The position numbers and the translations under genes were made by a program. The notes beneath the pieces are model-generated. The model ran no database searches. It was not told where the DNA came from and was given only the letters and a program-made list of their open reading frames with translations. From Hygrophila difformis (taxonomy: Eukaryota; Streptophyta; Magnoliopsida; Lamiales; Acanthaceae): a stretch of DNA of 64,000 bases. Below, piece by piece: positions 22,834-32,760 of the stretch; within the stretch, counting starts at the first letter, position 1; each line of letters begins with the position of its first letter. The stretch is taken from positions 7,243,982-7,307,981 of the forward strand of contig JAOANR010000002.1 of assembly GCA_030278955.1 (NCBI GenBank), written 5' to 3'.

Positions 22834-25800
22834 GATCTAGTAGAGGACACTACACGGGCTGCCACTTCCTTGGCTCAGGCCGCCCCTCATCAGCCCGGGT
22901 CCTCCTCGGCCGCCGCTGTCCAGGCCGCCTTCCCGGTGACTCGGGCCGCCCGGAGTCGTCAGCCAGGGCAGGCCGCCACTTCCTCTGTTCAGGCCGCTGC
23001 CCCCTTGACAGGATTTGCTGCCTTGTCGCGCGGCATGGCTTTTCAGGTTAAAATGGCTTGATTGGCACCTTCTCATGTTAACTTAAATCTTGTTAACCGC
23101 TTGACTTATCCGGGTGACTATGTATGGTGCAGGACATTGCCAGGTCCACTCAGCCTCTATTTGTTCAGGCCGCCACCCCTAGTACTGCTCAGGCCGCCAC
23201 TTTGGCTTCTCCTCTGACTATTCAGGTTTGTCTGACCTTACCCTGCTTGTTTCGTTGCCTATGTTCGCATCCCTTAATCTCATGCTTGTTTTTCTCATCT
23301 GCAGCGTCCGCTTATTCCGGATTCTGACGGTGAGGCATATGAGTTTGATCGTCGGCAGGAGTCAGAGCTTTTTCTTCGGCCGTTTCATAGTACGCCTGAG
23401 CGCGCGAATGAGTCGAGACGGTTTTTATCTTGCAAGTTACTTGTCACCGAGGCCGCCTTTACCAGTGCCTTTGTGTCTCGCACTAAACCTATTAAATCTC
23501 AGCCTCAGCATTCTGGTATTTCTACCTCCAGGTCAAAGGCTAAAGTTCCCAGGACTCAGATTGACGATGACAGCAGCCTAGGTCAGTATACTTCATGGGT
23601 GCATCGGATGTCGGGTCGCGCCTCCGATTGGCGTGAGTGGGGGATTGATGAGGCCATCCGTCTATCCACTAAGCCTGTGGTGATAGACCATCGCTTGCTT
23701 TACTATCTTATGGGCTTCTGGAACTCCTCTGTTAATGCTTTTCAGCTTCCCTGTGGATTCGTTGGCCCTACACTTCTTGATGTGGTGATGATCACGGGGC
23801 TTCGTGTGGTCGGATCGGAGTTGACTCAGTCCGCTGTTGATGATCCTAGACTTGGTGCGTCGATTTGCCCTACGGGCAAAGAGGCCAGGCGATACTCGGC
23901 TTACATTGTGCACAATAAGACGTCAGGACCTTCTCCTTCTACGCGAGATGAGCACGTAGCCTTCCTTTTACTATGGTTTAGCCGGTTTGTTATTTGTTCC
24001 AGTGCACGTACTGTTCTTAGTACTGCACTGCCCCTTGTCTTAGGACTTATGAGTACGGAGACTCGAGCTATAGGCTCCTACTTCCTCGGCACTCTGTTTA
24101 GCGGCATGGCTAAGCTTTCTGATAAGCTGGTCGAAGGACGAGATCCCTCTACCACTGCTTCTGGGCCGCTATGGTTCTTGCAGTTATGGGTCCAGCTATA
24201 TTTTCCCCAGCTGTTCACAGGTGTACTACGCCCTAGTCCGCAGGAGGTTTCGGAGGGTGATCCGTTAGGTAAGATATTGGCTGCTCAGTCTGTGAGGATT
24301 AGCCGGGACGGCCTTCTGAGCCGAGATGGTCTGGGGATTATCCACTGGCTTTATCATTATCGGCCGTCCTACCATGACTTATTTGTTTATGCCTCCATTC
24401 CTCGGTTGCTGTCTACGCTGATATGTCTCCCTACTCAGCCACGTGGCCTTCACGGGGAGTTTACATGGAATATCAGCATGAAACCTCACATGCTTTTGAG
24501 TGGGCTGAAGAGGACTGACGCTTATGACCCTTTCATAGCTGAGCCTTATTGCCCTCACCTGCTTGCTCGCCAGTTAAGCTGCCACCTTGGGCTTCCTCGC
24601 CGGGTGAAGTGGCCGACTCGTTTTACCAGGAAGGAGAGGATGACACCCGCAGTCATCAAGGCTGTGATAGCTTTTTCGTCTCGTCTGACGCTCTCCAGCT
24701 ATCTCCCGTTTACTCCGACTGGGTCGCTGGCTGCTGGTTTTATGGCGTGGTGGACGCCGTACATCACTTCTATTTTGCCGCCCTATGACCAGCTGGCGTC
24801 TCGTTTTGGAGACTCAGCTCCTTCGCATCGGTCTCGCGTTTCAGCTTCTCGCGGTGGTACCTCGAGGTCCAAGAAGTCCCAGTCTGGTCCAGCCTCTTCC
24901 TCCCATAAGCGTCGAAGAGGTATGTTGAATCATTTCATTGTCAATACAGCGCTTCATACACTGCCCCTTTGATGTTGTCTCTTTGTCTGCAGTTGATGAG
25001 GAAGCAATTGATGAGGACGCTTCAGTTAGCGCCGAGCGGTCTGGTTCTGACGACGCGGGTTCCAGTGATGATGGATCACGTTCAGGTGATGAGGAAGGCC
25101 ATGAGGGCGATGAGGAAGGCCATGAGGGCGATGAGGAAGACCATGAGGATGAGTCGGTAGACCCCTATGATGATGATGGTCATGGCCAGGCGGATGATCA
25201 TGCTGCTGATATTCCTGTGGCCGCCGACCCTCGATACTCAGCCTCCTTTGGTAGACCTTCTGATGACCATTCGCCATCCACAGATGAAATGTTAGCCCGT
25301 GCTGATTATATCATCCTTCATGGCCACGACGATCCCAGGCACTAGATGATAGATGCCGCGACGATCGGCGCTGCAGATTCCTTGCCTGCTACTACTGCCG
25401 ACCAGGTATGTTTTGCCACTGTTAGACTCTTTATTTGCATTTCTCTTTTTAGTATCGTAATGACATCGCGCTTGACCACTCAGGTTGATCCACGCTCCTC
25501 TCGGTCCGCGATTGGCTCAGCTGGCCATGAGTTGGTTCCACAGGTATTTCTTGGTTGTCTTCCCTCTCATTTTATGCTTATTTTGTTTAAGCAATGTATT
25601 CTAAGGATAGCGGTGTCCTCCAGGTTCCTCCTGCAGATATTATTCAGGCTGCGGATCACATTTTCCAGACTAGTCAGACTGGCCCTTCGGTGATCCCTCA
25701 GGTATTTTTTATTGATTATGTCGTTTCTGTTTTTCTTTTCCGAGGACATGTTTTAAGGATCTCCCTTTCTAGCTTCCTATGGACCAGGCAGACCATCCTA

Positions 25801-26696
25801 CTACTGCTGCTCCTATTACTTCAGCTGATTCAGTCGCGCCGCCTCTTCCGGTATGGCTCATTTCAGCTTTCGTGGTTATAAGATTTTCTTGGCATATACT
25901 CATGTGAAGCTGTCTTCAGGTACCCATGATCCGTGCCTCAGTCCCAGCGACCTCTCTGTCAGGTCCTTCGGTGCCTACTCCTGCTGACCGGGTTGTCGTT
26001 TCATCATGCGAGGCGTTTGACCGCCTTCTATCCAATCATGTCGATCGACTCTCCACCGAGGTGTTCTCTAGTCTTGATCGCCTGCTAGACGACGTCAGCG
26101 CAGTTTCCGCCTTTACCGAGGATGCCGACTTTCTTAGCTTTTCAGAGCGCATTGCTGATTTAGCTGTTTCTTATCCCGCTTTCAGTAGCTCTGCAGATCA
26201 GTCTGCTCATGATCTGACGCTGCTTGATGACCTCGAGGCACGATACCGTGAGGTTCGCTTTCAGATAGATGCTATCCACCCTCAGCGCGAGCAGTTGTCT
26301 ACTGATCGCGGAGTTAGAGAGAGTCGCAGATCGCACCTTAGGGACGTTGTTACGCGAGCAGAGCATGATATTGAGGAGGCAGAGCGTTTCATTCTTGAGA
26401 GGAGGCGCACGATTCAGGAAGCTAATGAGGAGCTTGCTACCTTAGAGCCTGTCTTGGCTGATATTTCTTCCCGAGCTGCTGAGTTAGAGACTTCCTATGA
26501 CCGTTTAGCCGCAGATGAGCGCGATTTATCGGCTGAGTTATCGGGAGTTCGGACTCGTCGGCTTCGGTTGTCGGTTCGCGCTCGTGCTTCGGCGGCCGCA
26601 CTTCTCCGTCTGACGGACATGTTCGAGCGCACTCGTGATCAGTGGGCCCTTATGCGTCGGCGTATACTGGGTGATGCTAGGCAGCCTCCTCCTTAG
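22834..26696 (+). CDS. Antisense spliced gene for plant mobile domain protein with coiled-coil tail
   Basis: Eight exons with GT-AG introns fit one reading frame: 22834-23046, 23133-23225, 23305-24919, 24993-25405, 25484-25543, 25624-25701, 25773-25850, 25920-26696. All junctions are phase 0 except the third, which is phase 1. The product would be about 1,100 residues. It has a QAA-rich N-terminal part, then a plant mobile domain (WGIDEAIRLS, then FQLPCGFVGPTLLDVVMITG) in exon 3. A very acidic Glu/Asp/Gly/His stretch with a tandem EGDEEGH repeat lies in exon 4, and a long coiled coil in the last exon. One in-frame TAG (25343-25345) lies in exon 4. PMD proteins related to MAIN/MAIL1 are known to be captured by plant transposons. 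It lies antisense inside the gypsy element. Its first exon is uncertain. Confidence 0.8.
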
Positions 26697-26855
26697 TGTT
26701 TTGCACTGCTTTTGTTTTCAGTACACTTTTGGGTTAGCTCATCGGCCTTGTGATGGGCAACTCTTGCCTTTACTTTTGGGATATTACTGTTACTTTTTTG
26801 GCCGAGCTTGTGACTTGGCCACTTTTGATGCACTTTGCGTTTCTTATTCAGATTC

Positions 26856-27251
26856 TCACACTGATGGATAAAACACTTTGAGGTATTTTGCATTTATACT
26901 CTGTTTGTGTTCTTGGCCATCGATATCCATCAGTTTGTATGCACCATTAAGTAGTCTTTGCGTAACAATGAATGGTCCTTCCCAATTTGGAGACCACTTG
27001 CCTGTTTCATTGTCACGCACCCCCGAGGGTAGAATCACCTTCCATACTAGGTCTCCCTCGTTAAAAGTTTTGCCTCGAACCCTCTTGTCGTAATGTCTCG
27101 CCATTCTCATCTTTTGGCGACGGATATTTTCCAGAGCGGTCAGCTTGTCGCCGTCTGTTGTCTCCAATTCTTGCAACATGGCCTCTTCATACTTAGATAA
27201 GTCTAAGTGATGCTGCTGAGCCACCCTTAGAGAAGGAACTGTTATTTCCAA
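26856..27251 (-). pseudogene. Gypsy integrase C-terminus
   Basis: This frame carries the end of integrase: a basic helix (RRQKMRMARHYDKRV), then the GPY/F-like module with EGDLVWK and NWEGPFIVTQRL, ending near LKVFYPSV. It is out of frame with the main pol ORF, which instead stops at 27242, so a one-base change around 27265 separates them. The module helps integrase bind DNA or chromatin. Confidence 0.88.
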
Positions 27252-30241
27252 AGGTAAAACAGTGTCATGACTGTCAAGTAGTACGGCGTAAACCCTGTAG
27301 CTGTGGATTTAGAGTTTCTGTAAGCCCATAGAACCTCTAATAAGGTCTCATGCCATTTCCTAGGTTTTTCGCCTACCGCCTTTTTGATCATACTTATTAA
27401 GATCTTATTGGTGGCTTCAGCCTGACCATTTGCTTGGGGATAGTATGGAGTAGAATGATAGATGCGGATCCCAAACTGTTTGGCAAAAGCTATAAACTTT
27501 TCACCAGTGAACACTGTACCTTGATCGGCAGTGATTGTTTGAGGGATTCCAAACCGATGTATCAACTCAGTCACAAATTTAATTACGTCGCCTTGATCGA
27601 TTTTCTTCATTGGCCATGCTTCCACCCATTTAGTAAAGTAATCAGTGGCCACAAGTATAAATGAATGATTCTTAGATGATGGCGGATGAATTTTCCCAAT
27701 AATGTCCATCCCCCAGCCACGGAATGGCCAAGGCTTAATGACTGTGTGTAATTCTTTCGCCGGTACCCTTTGAATTGGGTCGTGCTTTTGGCAAGCCTCA
27801 CAACCGCGAGCATACGTGATACAGTCCTCCATTATGGTTGGCCAGAAGTATCCATGACGGTGGATGCTCCATCTCATGCTCGGCCCTGCCCGATGTGAGC
27901 CGCATATCCCCTCATAGACTTCTCCCATTACCGACTTAGCGTTCTCGGGGCCTATACACTTGAGCAATAATCCATCAACCGCCCTTCGGAATAGTTCACC
28001 ATTGACCAGCACGTACCGCAGAGCTTTTACCTTTAGCGAGTTATCTCCCCCAGATGACGGGTTCTCGAGGTACTGTATGATCTCGGCCCTCCAATCACCA
28101 CTCTCTTGTTGGTCCTCAGGTTCACTTGTGATGGCGGCAATGTGTGGTGCCCCCCTAGGGCGACAAGACTGCCAGCCTGAAGCAAGTTGGGCAGCCTCGT
28201 TGGCCTTTTGATTTTGGCTTCTAGGCACATGTGTGATGGTAGCGTCCGAAAACTTGCCCAATAGTTCTAGTGCTGTCTCATAGCACTTAATCAATCTGGG
28301 ACTCTTGCATTCATATTCTCCGGTTAACTGCTTCAGGATGACTTGGGAGTCTCCAAAAATTGTAATTGATTTCGCACCCTTAAGCAATGCAGTTTCGAGG
28401 CCAAATATCAAAGCTTCGTACTCTGCTTGATTGTTGGTGGTGCCAGGCTCTAACTCCCGAGCAAGCTTCCAATGTTCCCCAAGAGGACTAGTGATTGTAA
28501 TGCCGGCCCCCGAGCCGCTGCTTGCACAAGACCCATCAAAGGTTAGCTCCCAAGGTTCGAATCCTATAAAGGAAGCTTCTCTGGGATCTTCTGACAGAAC
28601 CAACGAAGGGTGTTGAGCTAAGAAATCAGCTAAAGCTTGTCCCTTGACTGCCTTTTGAGGAACGTGTACAAGGGTAAAAGGACTGATCTTCATAGCCCAC
28701 TTAGCTTGTCTACCCTTTAATGTTGGTTTGTGCAAAAGGGTCTTCACCAAGTCAAAGGGAGCCACTACATGAACTGTTCTTGGCAGCATGTAGTGTTCTA
28801 ACTTGTTGCAGGAGTATACTAGGGCGTAGCACAACTTTTCTAATGCAGTATATCTTACCTCTGGCCCTTGTAGAGTCTTGCTAAGGTAATAGATAGACCT
28901 CTCCTTGCCGCCTTCATCGTCCTGTGCAAGCAAGCACCCGATAGATTCCTCGGCGGCCGATACATATAGTTTCAAAGGTATTCCATGTCTTGGCGGCACT
29001 AATACTGGAGGATTGACCAATGCTCTTTTTATTTCTTCGAAGGCTGCTTGATGCTCAGTCGTCCATACGAACTTCTCGTTCTTTCTTCCTTTAAGTAAGG
29101 TAGTGAACGCTTTCATTTTGCCGGCAGTATTGGCAATGAATCTCCTTAGGAAATTGATTTTGCCCATCAATGACTGCAGTTCTTTGAGATTGGTTGGTGC
29201 ACGAGCCTCCAGGATGGCCTTAGCTTTGTTCTGGTCTACCTCAATGCCCCTCTCATGCACCAGAAAACCTAAAAAGTTCCCTGCCGCCACTCCGAAGGCA
29301 CACTTAGCTGGATTAATTTTCAACCCATGTTGCCTCATTCGGATGAAGGCACCTTCAAGGTGATCCAAGTGTTGATCAAATTCGCATGATTTCACAACTA
29401 TGTCTTCGATGTAGACTTCAAGTGTATGGCCAATTAAATCATGAAAAATCATATTCATGGCCCTTTGGTATGTTGCCCCAGCATTCTTCAATCCGAAAGG
29501 CATGACTACCCATTCAAAGATGCCGACTGGCCCTGGGCAGCGAAAAGCTGTTTTATGTACATCATTTTCAGAAATGAAGATTTGATTGTATCCAGAATAA
29601 CCATCCATTAATGATAAAAACTTGTGGCCGGCGGCCGCATCAATGAGCATATCGGCCATAGGCATCACATATTCATCCTTGGGTGTTGCCAAGTTTAAAT
29701 TCCTAAAGTCTATACAGACTCTTAATTGACCGTTCTTTTTCATAACATGTACAATATTTGCAAGCCATTCCACATAACGACAAGTTCTAATGTAACCTGC
29801 TTTAAGAAGTTTCTCGATTTCGGCCTTTATTTTTGGGACGGTGTCTGGGTCGAATCGTCTTGGCGGCTGCTTATGAGGTCTGAATTCTGGGTGAGTTGGC
29901 AACTTATGTTCCACCAGATCTCTTGATAGTCCTGGCATGTCTGTGTACTGCCATGCAAAGCAATCCTTATATTTATGGATCAGCTCCACCAGTTGGTGCC
30001 GCTTTTCATCCGATAATGACGCACTGATCTTGGTCAACTTTGGCTCTGCCTCTGTCCCGAGGTTGATGTTTACAAGTGGTTCATTGGCTTCCGGACTAGG
30101 CAACGTCCGCTTTATAGGAGATGGCCACTCAGATGGCCGAATGTCAGTTGGGTTTTTGGACTTGATTTCGGCACCCATCATTATTTCAGTGTTGGCGAGC
30201 CGCTGTAACAAGTCTTTATAAATATCGTAGCTGCTCGTCAT
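27242..30241 (-). CDS. Gypsy pol: RT, two RNase H domains, integrase
   Basis: The start is the ATG at 30241 (MTSSYDIYKDLL), which overlaps the gag-pro stop as ATGA. RT blocks are CIDFRNLNLATPKD, then LMDGYSGYNQI, then FGLKNAGATYQR, then the active-site block VYIEDIVVKS. In that block the first Asp of the usual Y-x-D-D is Glu. The RT-linked RNase H follows (LKLYVSAAEESIG). A second, archaeal-type RNase H has FDGSCASSGSG, then NNQAEYEALIFGL and FGDSQVI. Integrase has the H-H-C-C finger (HRHGYFWP..CEACQKH) and the core ATDYFTKW, TADQGTVF and GQAEATNK. The frame shifts before the integrase C-terminus. Confidence 0.92.
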   Translation of the reverse strand: MTSSYDIYKDLLQRLANTEIMMGAEIKSKNPTDIRPSEWPSPIKRTLPSPEANEPLVNINLGTEAEPKLTKISASLSDEKRHQLVELIHKYKDCFAWQYTDMPGLSRDLVEHKLPTHPEFRPHKQPPRRFDPDTVPKIKAEIEKLLKAGYIRTCRYVEWLANIVHVMKKNGQLRVCIDFRNLNLATPKDEYVMPMADMLIDAAAGHKFLSLMDGYSGYNQIFISENDVHKTAFRCPGPVGIFEWVVMPFGLKNAGATYQRAMNMIFHDLIGHTLEVYIEDIVVKSCEFDQHLDHLEGAFIRMRQHGLKINPAKCAFGVAAGNFLGFLVHERGIEVDQNKAKAILEARAPTNLKELQSLMGKINFLRRFIANTAGKMKAFTTLLKGRKNEKFVWTTEHQAAFEEIKRALVNPPVLVPPRHGIPLKLYVSAAEESIGCLLAQDDEGGKERSIYYLSKTLQGPEVRYTALEKLCYALVYSCNKLEHYMLPRTVHVVAPFDLVKTLLHKPTLKGRQAKWAMKISPFTLVHVPQKAVKGQALADFLAQHPSLVLSEDPREASFIGFEPWELTFDGSCASSGSGAGITITSPLGEHWKLARELEPGTTNNQAEYEALIFGLETALLKGAKSITIFGDSQVILKQLTGEYECKSPRLIKCYETALELLGKFSDATITHVPRSQNQKANEAAQLASGWQSCRPRGAPHIAAITSEPEDQQESGDWRAEIIQYLENPSSGGDNSLKVKALRYVLVNGELFRRAVDGLLLKCIGPENAKSVMGEVYEGICGSHRAGPSMRWSIHRHGYFWPTIMEDCITYARGCEACQKHDPIQRVPAKELHTVIKPWPFRGWGMDIIGKIHPPSSKNHSFILVATDYFTKWVEAWPMKKIDQGDVIKFVTELIHRFGIPQTITADQGTVFTGEKFIAFAKQFGIRIYHSTPYYPQANGQAEATNKILISMIKKAVGEKPRKWHETLLEVLWAYRNSKSTATGFTPYYLTVMTLFYLWK

Positions 30242-32760
30242 GCAGAGCATGATGCTTCATGTCGGCTATCTGCAGAACGTAACTTGAAGCCGCTTGTTGT
30301 GAAGTCAATGGATTCCAGATCCATGTTCATACCAATTAGAGCTGATGCGGGTTGGATGTCTTCTAAGTAGAAGATCGCCTCATCATTGTTGGCATCCGGT
30401 CCTGCAAAGGGTTGAGGATCTGCTTCCACCAATTCTATCTGGTCACCATCCCAAATTAACAACTGTTGGTGGAGGGTGGATGGCACACACTGCGCCATGT
30501 GAATCCAGTCGCGCCCAAGCAATGCTGAGTAACACGTCTTAGATTTCACCACAAAGAAGGCCACCTTGATGGTCTTGGATCCAATAGTGACGTTCACCGT
30601 TATGAATCCGGCAGGTTGTGTTGCTTCTCCTACAAAACTGCACATTCTAACCCTGGTAGGGATCAGATCCTTTTCACTTTTTCCTATCTTCCTCAAAGTC
30701 GACATTGGCATCACATTGGCTGCCGCTCCATTATCAACAAATACCCTGTTCACAGGACGCCCATCAATGTGAGCCTTAACATACAAGGGCTTCAGTTGCC
30801 TTGTCTGGGCAACTTCGGGTTTGGCAAACTGTGCCACAGCCTTTGAAGCATCATGTCGGCCGCCAAGTTCTTGCGTGGGAGGTGCATCCCTGGTTGGATG
30901 GGACAATTCGGCTATCATTTCATCCATTCTTTCAATAAGCCTTGCGAACGATGGCTCTTCTTCATCCCATATCTCGGATTCGGCATCGCTTACCTCTTCA
31001 CCAGCCGCCAATCCAAAGACCCGTATAGGCACGGAGGGATCATTCGGCCCTTCTTTCCTATCGTCTGCTTCTTTAAGTTCTTTGTCCAAATTTTTCCAAA
31101 AAACCTCATCTTCAAGATCCATGCCGTCTAATTCAACATGAGGCTCCTCATCAATATTGAGGTTCACATTACCCCACATATCATCTTCATACCTTTCGTC
31201 AATATTCATGTCATCCATCGTGCCACATTCATCGGTCATGATGCCTAGGGCGCTAATCCCGACTTTAGGTTTATTGAGATTGGCCTCCACAGCGGTCTCC
31301 ACCTCTGTAGGTGTAATAGCACCAAAATTCACTTGTGGTGCCTCATTAGTCGCTTGAAGTGCTTCACTAGTTGATTTCGTTTCAACTTGTGTCTGTGGCT
31401 TCTTCTGAGTTTCTACAGTCTTGCAATAGGCCGCGAATCCTTCAAAACTGTGTGGTTCACTTCCAAATTCACCGGCTTCATGGGCCGCCAAATATGTCAT
31501 GTATTTCATTAGCACACTAGCCATAGCCATGTTTGAAGGCGTCATGTCCATTTTGTCCAGCTTCTCAATGAACTTCTGTCCCGCAGACTTGACCTTGCTT
31601 CCTTCTTCATCAGGTTCGGTTATGGCGACCGCTTTTCCTTTGTCATTAGAAGCTGATGATGAAATGTTAGTCTGAGGAAGTCCAGCTTTGGTTATTTTAG
31701 ACCTTGGTGATGACGGCTGAGGCTTTCGTTCTGCCCACTGCAGCCTTTCTCGCACTGGCCTCTTGGTAGTAGGAGGTGATGGTGGTTGTAACCTTTCCTT
31801 CACTGGCCCCCTGGTGGAGGAAAACGGCGGCTGCAGCCTCTCCCGTATTGGTTCCCTAGCGGAAGGTGATGGCGCCTGAGGTGGCCTTCTTGAGGCCTCA
31901 TAAAACCTCTCTTCACGAGGTGGTATGGGTGAATCAGGTTCCCTTGCCACCGTCCTACTGTGTGCCTTCTCGTGAAGGGGTCTCCGCTGCTGGGATGTCT
32001 CTCCTTTGAAATATGTTGGTTGTACTGGCTTCCGAGGCCTGGAAGATTCCAACTTATGGATTTGTGCCTCCCACTGCCGCATTTCCTCGGCATATCGTCT
32101 TTGAGCCCGCCTAAACTGACTCCTAGTCATGGGTGGCGACTCCTTCTGAGTGGCTTTGTTCTGAGCCCTATTCTTCATCCACCTTTCAATCTCAACTGGA
32201 TGTTCTGGTCGCCTCATCAAGGTTGGAACCACCTGTACACCATGCCTATAATCACGAGCAATAGGTTGGTGTTTCCCATTTTCATGGATCTCTACCGCCT
32301 GCTTAGAGATCTCAACCTTCAAAGGAGGGTTCTGCTTCTTGTGGTGCTCTCTTTTTTCGGCTTCCAAGACCTTCTTGAAGTCCTTTTTCAACATGTTCTT
32401 AAATCTTGGTTGTTTGCTGCACAACTCTTTTCCTTCATGCTCGGACTCATCAGATAACAAGTCCACATCTTCTTCATCGATTTCAATGTGTTCCTTTCCT
32501 CTATCATTCTGGCTACGGGAGCCACCACCTTCTGGGTTTGGGATGAGTCCAGAAACACCAATTGACAGCTGAGGGAATGGATCTAAATCCACTTTCATAC
32601 CTGCAATTTTCAAACGACCCTCTTTTATTTTATTCTGAATGGCCGTTCTAAAACTCCTGCATTTAGTAATGCTATGAGTATACGAATTATGCCACTTACA
32701 AAATGCTCGGCCTCGAATTTCCTCGGCCGCTGGTAATTTTTGCCCTTCAGGCAACTGATC
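30238..32760 (-). CDS. Gypsy gag C-terminus and aspartic protease
   Basis: The frame opens within gag with LPEGQKLPAAEEIRGRAF and a zinc-knuckle-like CKWHNSYTH..KC, blocks typical of Tat gag. A long charged and Pro/Arg-rich linker follows. Near the end is the protease, with the active site FVDNGAAANVMP (Asp-Asn-Gly in place of Asp-Ser/Thr-Gly, as often seen in Tat relatives) and the later ALLGRDWIH block. It ends with TGA at 30238, overlapping the pol ATG. Upstream gag is in another frame because of an apparent one-base loss near 32757. Confidence 0.85.
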   Translation of the reverse strand, partial: DQLPEGQKLPAAEEIRGRAFCKWHNSYTHSITKCRSFRTAIQNKIKEGRLKIAGMKVDLDPFPQLSIGVSGLIPNPEGGGSRSQNDRGKEHIEIDEEDVDLLSDESEHEGKELCSKQPRFKNMLKKDFKKVLEAEKREHHKKQNPPLKVEISKQAVEIHENGKHQPIARDYRHGVQVVPTLMRRPEHPVEIERWMKNRAQNKATQKESPPMTRSQFRRAQRRYAEEMRQWEAQIHKLESSRPRKPVQPTYFKGETSQQRRPLHEKAHSRTVAREPDSPIPPREERFYEASRRPPQAPSPSAREPIRERLQPPFSSTRGPVKERLQPPSPPTTKRPVRERLQWAERKPQPSSPRSKITKAGLPQTNISSSASNDKGKAVAITEPDEEGSKVKSAGQKFIEKLDKMDMTPSNMAMASVLMKYMTYLAAHEAGEFGSEPHSFEGFAAYCKTVETQKKPQTQVETKSTSEALQATNEAPQVNFGAITPTEVETAVEANLNKPKVGISALGIMTDECGTMDDMNIDERYEDDMWGNVNLNIDEEPHVELDGMDLEDEVFWKNLDKELKEADDRKEGPNDPSVPIRVFGLAAGEEVSDAESEIWDEEEPSFARLIERMDEMIAELSHPTRDAPPTQELGGRHDASKAVAQFAKPEVAQTRQLKPLYVKAHIDGRPVNRVFVDNGAAANVMPMSTLRKIGKSEKDLIPTRVRMCSFVGEATQPAGFITVNVTIGSKTIKVAFFVVKSKTCYSALLGRDWIHMAQCVPSTLHQQLLIWDGDQIELVEADPQPFAGPDANNDEAIFYLEDIQPASALIGMNMDLESIDFTTSGFKLRSADSRHEASCSA

